From Elgaria multicarinata webbii (taxonomy: Eukaryota; Chordata; Lepidosauria; Squamata; Anguidae), in contig NC_086183.1 of the NCBI RefSeq assembly GCF_023053635.1, forward strand, positions 29,833,501 to 29,897,500: a stretch of DNA of 64,000 bases. Reading direction: 5' to 3'. Below the pieces are notes generated by a model, which saw only the letters and a program-made list of their open reading frames with translations, had not been told where the DNA came from and ran no database searches. The translations under genes and the position numbers were made by a program. Shown one piece after another: positions 1-13,100 of the stretch. Each line of letters opens with the position of its first letter. Position 1 is the stretch's first letter.

Positions 1-421
1 TGTGGTGCAGTGGGACTTGAGAGATCTGGGTTCCAATCCAATCCAATGCCAAAGGAAGTGAGGCAGGTGGCTACTAGGAGGGGGGCTTCCTCCGCTGTGG
101 CACCCCGGTTGTGGAATGAGCTCCCCAGAGAGGTCCGCCTGGCGCCTACACTGTACTCTTTTCGTCGCCTGCTGAAGACCTTTTTATTCTCTCAGTATTT
201 TAACACTTAATTTCAACTTAAATTTAAATTTTACTGTTCTAACTCTGTATTTTAATCTTATATCAATTTTGCTGCGTGGCTTAATCCTGGTTGTGCTTTT
301 GATACTGTATTTCGTATTTGTGTTTTTAACCTGTTGGTAGTTTTATTACGGTTTTAATTTTTGTGAACCGCCCAGAGAGCTTCGGCTATTGGGCGGTATA
401 AAAATGTAATAAATAAATAAA
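1..421 (+). mobile_element. L2-clade LINE, 3' end, cut by window edge
   Basis: Residues LWNELPREVRLAPTLYSFRR then KTFLF are the typical C-terminus of the L2-clade ORF. The 3' UTR ends with the conserved CCGCCCAGAGAGCTTCGGCT / GGGCGGTAT stem and (AATA)n tail. This stem recurs in most L2 pieces of the window. Confidence 0.8.
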
Positions 422-425
422 ATAG

Positions 426-545
426 TCATTGACTCTCACCATAACCTACCTCACAAGGTTGTTGTGAGGAGAAAATAGAGAACAGAAGGACCATGTGAGC
501 TTCCTTGGGTTCCTTGCAGGAGGAAAAAAAGGCAGGATATAAATG
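426..545 (+). mobile_element. tRNA-type SINE 3' fragment
   Basis: Contains the CCTACCTCACAAGGTTGTTG core and a GGCAGGATATAAATG tail, as in MIR-like/CORE-type SINEs of reptiles. The 5' tRNA head is missing. Confidence 0.5.
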
Positions 546-670
546 CAACGACAACTATACAGAACACCTTCAGAAACTGGGCCTACCAAAATACATCCAC
601 ACCAACACCCAGAAAGCAGCCATACTTAAAACATGCTCAGTTGTGAGGAAATTCCTGAATCAGTAAAAGG
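546..670 (+). mobile_element. Possible LINE ORF C-terminal remnant
   Basis: One frame reads EHLQKLGLPKYIHTNTQKAA then ILKTCSVVRKFLN, a pattern I associate with the C-terminus of a reptile LINE ORF. The family is not certain. Confidence 0.3.
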
Positions 671-709
671 CAGCATGGCTTGGGCAAAGCCCGTCATGTC
701 CATCTAGAA

Positions 710-844
710 CAGCCTTCCTCAACCTGAGGCGCTCCAGATGTGTTGGACTACAACTCCCAGAATGCCCCAGCCAGCTCTGCTGGCTGGGGCATTCTGGGAG
801 TTGCAGTCCAACACATCTGGAGCGCCCCAGGTTAAGGAAGGCTG
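710..844 (+). mobile_element. hAT MITE, palindromic, 8-bp TSD
   Basis: The 135-bp near-perfect palindrome starts CAGCCTTCCTCAACCTGAGG. It is flanked by the direct repeat ATCTAGAA (702-709 and 845-852). The 8-bp duplication indicates hAT. Several older relatives lie in the window. Confidence 0.85.
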
Positions 845-873
845 ATCTAGAAAAACTGCCACAAGTGAGAGAT

Positions 874-874
<1 letters not shown>

Positions 875-917
<43 letters not shown>
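875..917 (+). repeat. (ATG)n microsatellite
   Basis: About 14 ATG/GAT units. The long Ile or Ser runs it encodes are not genes. Confidence 0.95.
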
Positions 918-1346
918 AATGTGACATCCAATCCTTCTCCATTTCATAGGGATTAGACTGTGTGACAGTGAGTAGCCAAAGCAGTGAGCTTCATGCCTGG
1001 GTGGAGATTTGGACACAAGCCTTTCTGGTTCTGGCTCTAGCCAGACGCTCGGACCGCTACACCTCAGTGGCTCACGAGGAATACTGGGGGGCTCACCTTC
1101 GGGCCCCAAGCAACACTGATGCCCACGGATTGCAAGCCGGGGTCTTCTCTCCTGCTTCGCGGAGGGCGGGTGAGAACGGCTTGCAGCACGTTAGGGTAGG
1201 TGAGAACAGAAAAGACAAGGAAAGCGGCGTGTTTTAACGAGCGCAAAACTACCGTTTCAGGCAGGAGACCAGAAAGGAACCATCTGGACTCACAATGAGG
1301 CCAAAGATGAGATGATCGCCTAAGAATCTGTGCAGAAACGCCGACT

Positions 1347-1352
1347 TTTATT
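1347..1352 (-). terminator. Candidate poly(A) signal of EXOSC5
   Basis: AATAAA on the minus strand, 460 bp after the EXOSC5 stop. This would give a 3' UTR of about 0.46 kb (1813 down to about 1330) that includes a MITE hairpin at 1441-1522. Confidence 0.45.
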
Positions 1353-1440
1353 GGAGAAGGGGAGAAAAATGGGCACGGCAAAACGTAACTGACATTCCCG
1401 TCCTATGATGCCCATGATTGAGTCATATACTGCAACCGAC

Positions 1441-1522
1441 CTGATGCCCCCCCGCTCCAGGTGTGTTGGACTACAACTCCCAGCATTCCAATTGTAGTCC
1501 GACACACCTGGAGGGCATCAGG
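1441..1522 (+). mobile_element. hAT MITE remnant in EXOSC5 3' UTR
   Basis: Inverted arms CTGATGCC...GGCATCAG enclose the TGTTGGACTACAACTCCCAG motif of the same family as 710-844. It would form a hairpin in EXOSC5 mRNA. Confidence 0.65.
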
Positions 1523-1813
1523 CTGTGGAAAGCTAATGCAGTTGCTCCTGTAAAACTGAGAGGTAGCAGGCCCTGCGCAGTGGTAGGGAAGGACAGGTTA
1601 AACAGCTGGCTTCGCCGGCACCCTGCAGTCCAAACCAGCTCCACAAGCCCAGTTCACAGCCTCCGCTCGCTCTCACCCAATCTTCTTTTAGAATGGAGGA
1701 GGAGGCATAAAAGAAGGCTGAAGGGGTGTGTGTGTGCACGTGATCCCACGGACGCCACCCGATTTTCGCTAACAGCCCGGCCCCCTTTTCCGTTCCGCTT
1801 GTCGGTGGGGGCG

Positions 1814-1906
1814 TCACCACTTGGAGTACTTCCTGCAAGACGAATCCCGGTAGAACTGAAAGATGGCGTCAGCGGCCCGCTGGGAGGCGGCAATGCATTG
1901 CTGGAG
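1814..1906 (-). CDS. EXOSC5: EXOSC5 terminal coding exon 6
   Basis: 93 nt including the TGA stop. Encodes [20 protein letters not shown] and ends [10 protein letters not shown]. The human end is QRRYSKS, so the last residue differs. The acceptor is CCCTGCAG. It sits 13.4 kb from exon 5, the longest intron of the gene here. Confidence 0.9.
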   Translation of the reverse strand, partial: LQQCIAASQRAADAIFQFYRDSSCRKYSKW

Positions 1907-4138
1907 CTGCAGGGGGAAAGGAAAGGCGAGGCTGTTATGCTGGGAGGGGACGGGAGGGGAGGGGAGGGCCCCCGAAATGTCAGGGGAGGCCACAGGGTCT
2001 CTGAAAGGGGCATGCTACCACACCGTGGGACGCAGCATTTTTTTGAAGGTGATGGACGGTAAAGATAACAATATAAGAAGAGCCCTGATGCTGGATCAGA
2101 CCAAGGGTCCATCTAGTCCAGCACTCTGTTCACACAGTGGCCAAACAGCCATCGGCCAGGGATGAACAAGCAGGACATGGTGCAACAGCACCCTCCCGCC
2201 CATGTTCCCCAGCAAGTGTTATACATGGGCTTATTGCCTTTGACACTGAAGGCACCACATTGTGGCCACCAAGATGCAGGATTCCTGCTGAAAACAGATT
2301 CAAGGTGCTGGTTTTAACCTATAAAGCCCTACATGGCTTGGGACCACAATACCTGATGGAACGCCTCTCCCAACATGAACCTACCTGTACACTGAGCTCA
2401 ACATCTAAGGTCCTCCTCCGAGTGCCTACTCCGAGGGAAGCTTGGAGGATGGCAACAAGGGAGAGGGCCTTCTCAGTGGTGCCCCCCCAACTGTGGAATG
2501 ATCTTCCCGATGAGGCTCACCTGGTGCCAACATTGTTATCTTTTCGGCGCCAGGTCAAGACTTTTCTCTTCTCCTAGGCATTTTAACAGCATTTAACAAC
2601 ATTAAGTTTGTTTTTAATGGAGCCCAGAATTGTTGTTTTTAAATCGATACTGTTGTTTTTATACCATTGTTTTTATGTTTCTGATGGTTTTTAAATTTTA
2701 TATAATTTTTAATGTTTACTGTTTTTAAATTTTGTAAACCGCCCAGAGAGCTTCGGCTATGGAGTGGTATATAAATGTAATAAATAAAATTAATAAATGT
2801 GGGACGAGACAGTCTTCAGCTTGAAGAAAAAAATCCTCTTTGTCCTGGGAATCAGGTGGCCGTGGACAGCCAATCGCGTGCTAATACCTTCTACCTAGCT
2901 TCGCCATGGGCTGCACTCCCTTGGCCTGGGCAACCCATTGCTGAGGGACGTCATCTGGCAGCATGTCTGCATGCTTCCTGCTGCGGCCGCGGAGGGACCG
3001 GAGGGTGCCCCCCCTTCCACGTATCCCCTCCACTTGCAACCTCCAAACGACGGATTCTTTTCGCTGCAAGCCGGCCTCCAATTCCCGCCGCCTCCGGCAG
3101 ACGAAAAGAAAGCAGCCGTGGGCAGACAGAAAGGAAAAGAAGAGAAGTTGCACGATGAAGAGAGAAGAGAAGAGGGGAGAGAGAGGCAGGGGGCAGGAGC
3201 TACCAAAGGGAGACGCCACGTAAAAGTCTTTCCCTCAGAAAACAGATGCAAAAGGAGGGGAATGAAACCCTGGCAGCTGACTTCAAACCACCCACCGGCT
3301 CCCTCGGGCCAATTCGTAGGATTGGAAGCTCGTAGTCTTGGCTTTATATTTGATTCCTCGCTCTCCTTTATTCCTCATATTGAGGCAGTAGCTAAATCCT
3401 GTCGTTTCTTCCTGTATAATATTGCCAGGATTCGACCATTTTTGTCTGTCTCTTCTGCCAAGACTCTCGTTCACGCACTGGTTATCTCTCGGTTGGACTA
3501 CTGCAACCTCCTTCTCTCTGGCCTCCCCTCGTCTCACATCAGTCCGCTGGTCTCTGTCCACCACTCTGCCGCTAAGATCATCTTCCTGGCCCGCCGCTCT
3601 GACCATGTCACTCCGCTTCTGAAATCTCTTCATTGGCTTCCAATTCACTCCAGAATCCAATATAAACTTCTCCTGTTGACCTTCAAAGCTTTTCACGGTC
3701 TAGCTCCTGCCTATCTCTCCTCTCTCATCTCACACTATTGCCCCGCTCGTGCTCTCCGCTCCTCTGATGCCATGCTTCTCGCCTGCCCAAGGACCTCCAC
3801 TTCCCTTACTCGGCTTCGTCCTTTTTCCTCTGCTGCCCCTCATGCCTGGAACGCTCTTCCAGAACACTTGAGAACTACCAACTCAATCACAGCTTTTAAA
3901 ACTCAACTAAAAACTTTTCTTTTCCCTATAGCTTTTAAACATTGAGTTTGTTCTGACTCTATACTGTTAGCTTCACCCTACCTGGTGCCTGTTTACACTT
4001 CCCTGCGCCTGTTTGCATTCTCTTTCCCTCCTTATTGTTTACTACAACTTTATTAGATTGTAAGCCTATGCGGCAGGGTCTTGCTATTTACTGTGTGGTC
4101 TGTGCAGCACCATGTACATCGATGGTGCTATATAAATA

Positions 4139-4180
<42 letters not shown>

Positions 4181-7100
4181 TTCAAACCCAGTGCTGCTTT
4201 TCCCATTGCCTCTGTGGAGAATCAAGGGGAGAAAAACCACTGCCCGCCCCCCCCCCGCCCACCCAATTCGTTCCTTCCGTCTTAATTAGTCAATTTCTAT
4301 GCGAGGGGCAAGCTATCAACCCCCCCGCAAAAAACATGTACCAAAAAGCAGTACCAGGGCGCTCTGCAACCCCGTGTCAGACAACTCGCCCGCCCGGGAC
4401 TGTCAGGGACTGTCAGGCCCGCTTAGGACTTCTCAACTCAATTACTGCCGGCGCACCGCCGGCCGGAGAGCGCATGGCGGCGGCGAGGCCACGGTACACT
4501 GGGAGGCAGCGGCGCCTGGTAATTGATTTACACACGGCGGCTCCCTCGCCTCCGCTGGGTGCAGCGAGCGAGAATGTAGACAAACAGCTACAAATATGAA
4601 ACCAGCTCCGGCCTCTTGCTCAATGCTACACGGCATCAATCTTCCGGCACGCGCGCAACACAGGCGCACGGCTGGATTTAGGCGCGAATCCGCAGCAGGG
4701 CCCGGCACATGCCGACAAAGGGGATCAAGATCCCCTTCCGAAGCCACCCAAATTTCATGCCAGGGCAAGCAGAACGATGCGACCCGGAATAAAAGGGAGG
4801 GGGCCAACCTGCATCGTCACCCTCCTTGTTTTAAGGAAGCTTTTCTTAACCAGACGCCCCACCCTCCGTCCATTTGCTCCGTTTCTGTGCCGCTCAATAT
4901 CTGGACAGGGATAACCTAGCTTCAGTTGTCCATACTTTGGTAACTTCCAAATTAGATTACTGCAATGCCCTCTACATGGGGCAGCCTTTGAAGACGGTCC
5001 GGAAGCTGCAGCTTGTGCAAAATGCAGCGGCCAGATTGATAGCTGGAACAGGGAGGCTTGAGCATATAACACCGATTCTGGCCCGCTTGCATTGGCTGCC
5101 TATATGTTTCCGAGCCCAATTCAAGGTGCTGGTTTTAACCTATAAAGCCTTACATGGCTTGGGACCACAATACCTGATGGGACGCCTCTCCCAACATGAA
5201 CAAACCCGTACACTGCGCTCAACATCTAAGGTCCTCCTCCGAGTGCCTACTCTGAGGGAAGCACGGAGGATGGCAACAAGGGAGAGGGCCTTTTTGGTGG
5301 TGGCCCCCCGACTGTGGAACGATCTTCCCGATGAGGCTCACCTGGTGCCAACATTGTTATCTTTTCGGCGCCAGGTCAAGACTTTTCTCTTCTCCCAGGC
5401 ATTTTAACAGCATTTAACAACATTAAGTTTGTTTTTAATGGACCCCAGAATTGTTGTTTTTAAATGGATACTGTTGTTTTTATACTGTTTTTTATGTTTT
5501 TGATGGTTTTTAAATTTTGTATACTTTTAATGTTTACTATTTTTAATTGTTGTAAACCGCCCAGAGAGCTTCGGCTGTGGGGCGGTATATAAATGTAATA
5601 AAATAAATAAATAAATAAATAAATAACCAACACTCCCTGGGCAGTTCACACGGTGGGAGAAAAACAATAGAAAACCTTCAACTTTCAAAAATCTAAGGCC
5701 GTTTGAAACCAAGTTAAAAAAAAACAATTCACAATAAAACTGCCCTCTTTTGTATCTGGCCACGAGGGAAGGGCTCCTGCTGCTTTAACGGTTGCGATGA
5801 AGAGGGAATTTCAGCAGGCGCTGCCTGCATACAAACGACCCCTGCTGAAATCCCCTTTTCTAGACAACTGTTAAAGATACAGGAGCCCCGGTCCTCCTTT
5901 CCATAAGGTCACCCTACTTCGGAGGTTTCCCCACGCGTTTGCCCGCACACCTGCAGCAGAACTCGTCTCAAAAAAAAGATTAGCCTGCCAGCCACCCCGG
6001 TGCCGAATGCCTTCCATCTCTACCCATCCGACCTCTGGCCCCAAAGCTCATCTAAATGCGAGACTCACGGGCGGATGGGGCTGTGACCGCACCAGTCAGA
6101 AAGGGCTGTGCTGAAAAGTGGGGGTGGTCTTGGAGGGGAGGGGGATGGAGCGGCAGGGGAGCCCGGCAGCGCACGAGAACGGCGCCCGAGGCCACAAAGG
6201 CAATGGAGGTCAAGAGCGAGTGGGCAGAGAGAGCAATGAAGTTAAAGGAAGGGTCAGAGGGCAGGCAGACATCGCCACGCACCCCCTCAGGGATGGAGAG
6301 CTTAAAACTTAAGGGCCAGACGCTGGAGAGTGATTGAAAGGGGGATTGGGACCTGGTGTACAGACCAAAGGCGAAGGTCGGCGTAATCTTAGCGTGGGGG
6401 GAAATGAAATGAATCCTACAGCAAGCCCAAGGCAAGCATTCAAACCTTTCTCCCCCCCCTCCACCCACCCCTAGCAATCCAGCTACTGTGCGCCGTTTGC
6501 CATTAAAATGCAAGACCGCTTGATGGGAGCGCTGCCAAGGCTGCCTTCAACAGCTGTTATCAGGAGAGTTCAAAAGAGTGGTTTTAATTTCCTCCGCGGC
6601 CTTCTTCAGTTGGCCTGACAGGCATCGTCGGGCCAGGCTGGTCGGGCGCTACGTCAGCCAGTCTGAAGAGGGGAAGAAATTCCCGCCTGGCGCTGTCGTT
6701 AGGTCCCGTTACCAACTGGAAAACGAGTCCGAGACTTGAGGACTCTTCGTTTAAAATGTGGGTTAACGGACCATCAGCCTCGCTGGACCGTTCATCATCA
6801 GCCTGCTTCCACACAAAGAGAGGCAAAACAGCCTCAGACACGGTGGTCCAGAACATGCACAGGCTCAGGCTTTGGCAGACCACCAAAATCAAAGGAGGGC
6901 AGCCACGAAAAATGTTTCTTTGGAAGTCTCCTCTTCCAGGGGGATAGTAAGAACCCAAGGAGAGCCCTGCTGGATCAAAACAAAAGCAACCTCATCCAGC
7001 ATCTTGGGACATGTCAGTGGAAGAGCACATGCTTTGCGCACAGAAGGCCTGGGATTCAATCCCCGTCATTTCTGATCTTGGGAAAAAGGAAAAAGGAAAG

Positions 7101-10100
7101 GAACCTCTCGTGCAAGCACTGAGTCATTACTGACTCTTGGAGGGACGCCAGCTTTCGCTGACGTTTTCTTGGCAGGCCTTATAGCGGGGTGGTTCGCCGT
7201 TGCCTTCCCTGGCCATTATTCCCTTTCCCCCAGCTAACTGGGTACTCATTTTACCGACCTCGGGAGGATGGAAGGCTGAGTCGAGCCGAGCCGGCTGCCT
7301 GAAACCAGCTTCCGCTGGGATTGAACTCAGGCCGTGGGGAGAGTTTCAGCTGCAGAAATTGCTGCTTTACCGCTCTGCGCCACACGAGGCTCTTTCTTGG
7401 GAAAAACTCCTCTCCAATTCTGGAGAGCCCATTCTGGAGAACCACCCTTCCGCAACCTGTTGGCCTCCAGGTGTGTTGGCCACATCTTCCGGTCCAGCAC
7501 ATCTGGAGACCAACAGGCTGGGGAAGGCTGAGGCGGACAATACTTGAACCGAATGGACGACAAAGATCTGACCCCGGTAGACGGCAGCTTCCGCAGTTCC
7601 TACTCCGCCGACCAGGGAACAGCAGAAGGCCAGGGCTTTGAGCGTTTACCCCAAAGTCTCGTGCTGCTTGTCTGTTGCAGGAGTTGAGGTTGCTCATTTC
7701 TACTCCCAGGTAATTCACTAGACGAGGCTTCAACCCCTGGAGCCTTGGGAGTCACCGGCCAGATCTACGCCTTGTGTCAAATCATTACAAATGTGGAATA
7801 AAAAGCAGGATACCGCACTGTGAAAGCAGTATATGGAACACAGGTTGTACCCCAACAGTTATCAGTGCTCTGAGCCACCTACCCCTTTTGTCTACATCCT
7901 CAGGGCTAGCGGCCTCTCCCCTCCCTCTCCTTCGTGGGCCGAGGGCCATTTTTCCCGGACAGCCACCGACGAAGCAGATTTCAAGCTCCGCTGCCGAAGT
8001 CAGCCAAGCAAAACCTGACTTGCCCGAGCTGGAATGGGGTGAAGAAGAATGGGAACACCACGGGGACCTGGCAGCTTCAAACTCTTGCAACTCAACATGA
8101 TGGGAAGCAGCCTACTCCCTTCCTTTCGGACCAGCGTGGCTTCCAAGTCAGCGCCAGGCTTAGCATGCAGCTGGTGTCTCCGAGCTCCTGCCAGGGAGGG
8201 AGGTAAATCATCATTATTTATTGTGTGCGCTCCTGTTGCTCCTGCGAGAGACAAAACTTTCCTCTGGCAGAGGGCTTGACAGCTGCTGATGGATGCTGGC
8301 TGCGTGTGCGCGTCGTTGCAGCAACCCAACATGCGAGAGGTTCCCAGGAAGGGAGAAAGCTCATACTGATGACCAGGGGTCGGGGGGGGGGGTCAGGTCT
8401 GGGTGCGGTCACCCCCAAGCTAATAAAATGGCCTGGGCACTCTTTCTGCCCCATTCCTTTTAGAAGTCTTTCTCTACATATCCCAGAGGCCCAGAGCGCG
8501 TTACAAATTATAGTGTGTCCATCTCAGTTCTCTAAAAGATTGCACCAACAGGAGCCCAAGGCAGGCAAGCTGGCGTGTGCTTTGGATAGAAGCAACCCCA
8601 ATGTAATGGAAGGTTTTATTTCCCCCCTTTCCTTTATGTGTGCCATGTGTGGGTGTGGGTGTGGGTGCGGGTGATTCTCAAGGGGAACTGCAGCTTCGGA
8701 CTAAAGGGGCAGCTTTTTCCATATGCTGCAACAACGTCCAAAACAGATTTTGGAAACTCCATTTTGTTGCAAATGTTGCCAATTTTGGATGCATGCATAC
8801 ACGAAGGGCTGATGAAAACGCCTCCCAACTACTTGTTGTTGTTGTATTTTTCACACCCTTGCAAATTAATTGTAACTGAAGAAAAGCTACTAATCTGAGA
8901 TGATTGGGGGCAAGGTGCAAATTAACTGAGGAATTTGTTTTATTGGAGGTGATTTGGATGAGACGTTAATTGGCTTTGCCTTCTGTGAAATGTTAATAAA
9001 TCCTAGTAATCATTTCTAAATGGGCATATATAACTATAAATCAGCATATGAAAATTTATGCATATTTGTGTCCTATGGGACTAGGCACCAAATCTTTCTC
9101 TTTTTTTTCTCGCAATGCCCCTCCACACCCCACTTTTCAGCTTTCATCGGCGCTTAATTGTTAGAAAGGAGGTGTGAGATCACGCGTCTTGACCTAACTA
9201 TCCCAAAGGTGTGGAGAAGAGCTGCAATTACTCAGGGGTGGGTAAACTTAGCCTGCATGTTCACAGACTACCCCCCCCCAAAAAAAAAGGGGGGAGTGGT
9301 AAGACAGAAGGGCCCTGATGCTGGATCAGACCAAGGGTCCATCTAGTCCAGCACTCTGTTCACACAGGGGCCAAACAGCCATCGGCCAGGGATGAACAAG
9401 CAGGACATGGTGCAACAGCACCCTCCCACCCATGTTCCCCAGCAACTGTTATATATTGCCTTTGATACTGAAGGTACCACATTGTGGCCACCAAGATGCA
9501 GGATTCCTGCTGAAAACAGATTCAAGGTGCTGGTTTTAACCTATAAAGCCCTACATGGCTTGGGACCACAATACCTGACAGAACACCTCTCCCGACATGA
9601 ACCTACCTGTACACTGCGCTCAACATCTAAGGTCCTCCTCCGAGTGCCTACTCTGAGGGAAGCTTGGAGGATGGCAACAAGGGAGAGGGCCTTTTTGGTG
9701 GTGGCCCCCCGACTGTGGAATGATCTCCCCGATGAGGCTCACCTAGCGCCAACACTGCTATCTTTCAGGCGCCAGGTCAAGACTTTTCTCTTCTCCCAGG
9801 CATTTAACAGCATTTAACAACGCTAAGTTTGTTTTTTAACGGACCCCAGAATTGTTGTTTTTAAATGGATACTGTTGTTTTTATACCATTGTTTTTAAGT
9901 TTCTGATGGTTTTTAAATTTTGTATAATTTTTAATGTTTACTGTTTTTAACTTTTGTAAACCGTCCAGAGAGCTTCGGCTATGGGGCGGTATATAAATGT
10001 AATAAATAAAATTAATAAATGTGGGATGAGACAGTCTTCAGCTTGATGCAGCAGACTTGCATTCTTAGCCAGACTCCATCGTCAAAAAACTTACACAACG

Positions 10101-13100
10101 AACCAAGAAGGAAGACAGACGTGTTAGGGCAGCTGTGCATTTTGCCACTCAACTGCCGGGCTGGAACAAGTAGGTTTTCCTCCCAGGTGAGTAAACAATT
10201 GGCAAATGGTTCCTTCCCTCCTTTCCACAATCCCTCAAGATACACTCTTCAAAGAGGCATGGTGGGAAAGTAGCACCGGCCTCACCTACCAGCCATCAGT
10301 CATCCCTTACGATCTGCCAGGGAGGCTCTGCTTAGAGTTCCTCCTAAGATCAAGGCCAGACTGGGTACCCCGAGAGAGCTTCCAGACAGAGAGGTCCTCG
10401 TGTAAACAATTCAGAGGCATTATGCAGCTAGGCGGTCTTTTCTTACTGAATGAATTTTCAGTGGAAAGAACAAAGGTGGAGAACACAGGAGGGAAACGAA
10501 CAGAAAATGCTGTCGTCGTCATCTGGACCGCTGCAAAATTCCGTGAATGAGGCAGGGCAACTGCACAATAAAAGACTCGTCTGAAAGCAACTACCAAACG
10601 CAGGGACTTTTGTGCTGCAGACCATAATTCTGGAACGATCGCCCTCGGGGGGGGGGCATTTTTGGCTCCTGTCTCCTCTGGAGGGAGAACTCAAGGCCTC
10701 TCTCTTTTTCCCTTTTTCTTTTTGCTCCTGTGCCTTCGGTAGCTCAATTGTAAAAATAAAATGTTTTGCTGCTCTGCCAGGTTTTTTGATCTTCAATGCA
10801 TTTTGTACTGTTCGGTTTAAAATTGCTTTGTGTATTTTAATAAGTTGCGACCTGGCTGTGCTTCATTTCTGCATGCGCGCCTTTCGAAATTACTCCCCAA
10901 AGAGGCAGATATACCCTATTTCTTCGATTCTAAGATGCACTTTTCCCCCCATATAAACATCTCTAAAAATGGGGTGCGTCTTAGAATCACGGGTGTGTCT
11001 TAGGGTTTTTTTTCTTGTTGGTGGTACTGAAATTAGTGTGTGTCTTACAATCGATGGGGTCTTACAATTGAAGAAATGCAGTAAGACATTTCTTTAAATG
11101 ACAGTCCAACACAGAAATGATTCACTTAGCAAACACTCCTGTCCTTAGCAGGGCCCAAAGGCAAGACTCCTCTGGAGATTCTCCTCCTCTTCATTGCAGC
11201 AAGGGGCTCAGAGAGCGTGCTCAAAAAAGTGGATCCGGTGCTGGATGTACTACAACTCCCATCAGCATGGCTCTTGGCCATGGTGGCTGAGGAGGATGGA
11301 AGCTGCAGGCACATTTGGAGGACACCAAGTTGCGGAAGGCTGGTATACAGGCTGAAGAAATCAGCTTTTCGGTGCGGTTGCTATAAAAAGCCACGTTTCG
11401 AGCCTTTATGACGGCAAACACAAAGATATGCTTGGAAGTGCGGGGGCGATGCCTACTGGAATATCACACCCCAGTTGACAGGGCTCAGGGAGCGTCAGCG
11501 CTCTCTAAAGCTCCTCCACGCCTCCCTCTGTACTTTCAGAAATAAGAATTATACGGGAAGTAGAAGAAAACCCACAGAATCGTGCAAAATAAGAAAAGGT
11601 GTGTATTTCCCCGTTATTTGCATCATTCAAGCAGGTTGGTTGCCGAATAGACGTTACGTATGCATGGACATCATTACATCCGTTGGCACAGACCTTTCTT
11701 CTTGTTTTCCCTCCATGTCTGCAACTTGATTTACATCTGAAGCCCTCTCCTCGGTGGACATCTCTAGCACAGTGTGCCCTCTAAGATCCTTAGCTTGTGG
11801 CCTGCCATGGTCACTAAGTCGGCACATTGTTTTATTTATTTATTTATTTATTTATTTATTACACTTCTATACCGCCCCCATAGCAAGAGCTCTCTGGGCG
11901 GTTTACAGAAATTCTAAAATTGAGATAAAAACGAGTATACAAAATTTTAACGGTTTAATAGTTTTAGTGCTTTTAAATTATATATTGTTTTAACTTGGTT
12001 TGTGGTTTAATTTGTTTTTAGCTGCGTTTATTTACTGTTTTATACTGTATGCTTTTATTTGTACGCCGCTCTGAGATCTTATTGATATAGGGTGGGATAT
12101 AAATGTTGTAAATCAGGGGTCCCCAACCCCTGGGCCACGGAAAGGTCCTGGTCCATGGCCTGTTAGGAACCGGGCCGCGCAGGTGAGCTGCTTTCACCCA
12201 CCCCAGTGTACCTGGGTGCAGGGCGCCATCTCGCCTGCCCAGCCGAAGTGAAGCCAGGATGTTGGGGTGGGCGGCTTCAGAATGGTGCGCCCGGCCAGAA
12301 GCTGCTCTGGGAGAGCGACTTCCAGGCGCGCCGTTCCGAAGCCGCCCGCCTGCCCCAGCGTCCTGGATTTGCTTCGGCTGGGCGACCACCCAGCCAAAGC
12401 GAAGAGTGGGGGGGGGGGCTTCCCAAAACCATCCCCTCAAACCCCACACCCCCGATCTGCATAAAAATTGTCTTCCACGAAACCGGTCCCTGGTGCCAAA
12501 AAGGTTGTTGTAAATAAATAAATGAATAAATGGTCGCACTGGTTTATGTCGTATATTTTTATCCTGGTTGTGCTTTTTATACTGTATTTTGTAATTGTGC
12601 TTTTAACATGTGGGTTGTTTTATTATGGTTTTAACTTTTGTGAACCGCCCAGAGAGCTTCGGCTATTGGGCGGTATAAAAATGTAATAAATAAATAAATA
12701 AAATAAAATAAAATACATATTTTGTAGGGAGCTGATGAAGAACCTGCCATCCCCACGGCAGTCTTATAACCACCCTGACGCCTTACTATTCGGGGTCAGA
12801 GAACACTCGGGGTCAGAGAAGTCTCATCATACATTAAAGTAGACTTTGCCAACTTAGTACCTTCCAGATGTGTGGAGAAACAGCTGAAATTACTCAGGCA
12901 CAAAGCTAAGAAGTACCCTGATGCTGGATCACACCAAGGGCCCATCCAGTCCAGCATCCTGTTCACACAGTGACCAACTCCCCTCCGCTCCAACGAGCAC
13001 GGCCAACGGGCATACAGGATGCGATCGGGAAGAAGAGCCCTGCGTATCGGACGGGCACCGGATTAGAGACGGCTGTGATAGAACTCAAGGGGAAATACTA

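Noticed and set aside
660-1109. 149-residue minus-strand frame with an Ile run
   Set aside because: Made by the (ATG)n microsatellite and a MITE.
1258-1321. Possible plus-strand terminal exon after TTTCAG reading AGDQKGTIWTHNEAKDEMIA then stop
   Set aside because: Good-looking acceptor and stop, but I recognise no family and it overlaps the antisense of the EXOSC5 3' end. In human TMEM91 converges here, yet the residues do not match it as I remember it.
2938-3945. 335-residue plus-strand open frame taken as a gene
   Set aside because: Only the last 210 residues have homology, to an L2-like LINE; the rest is chance read-through of intron sequence.
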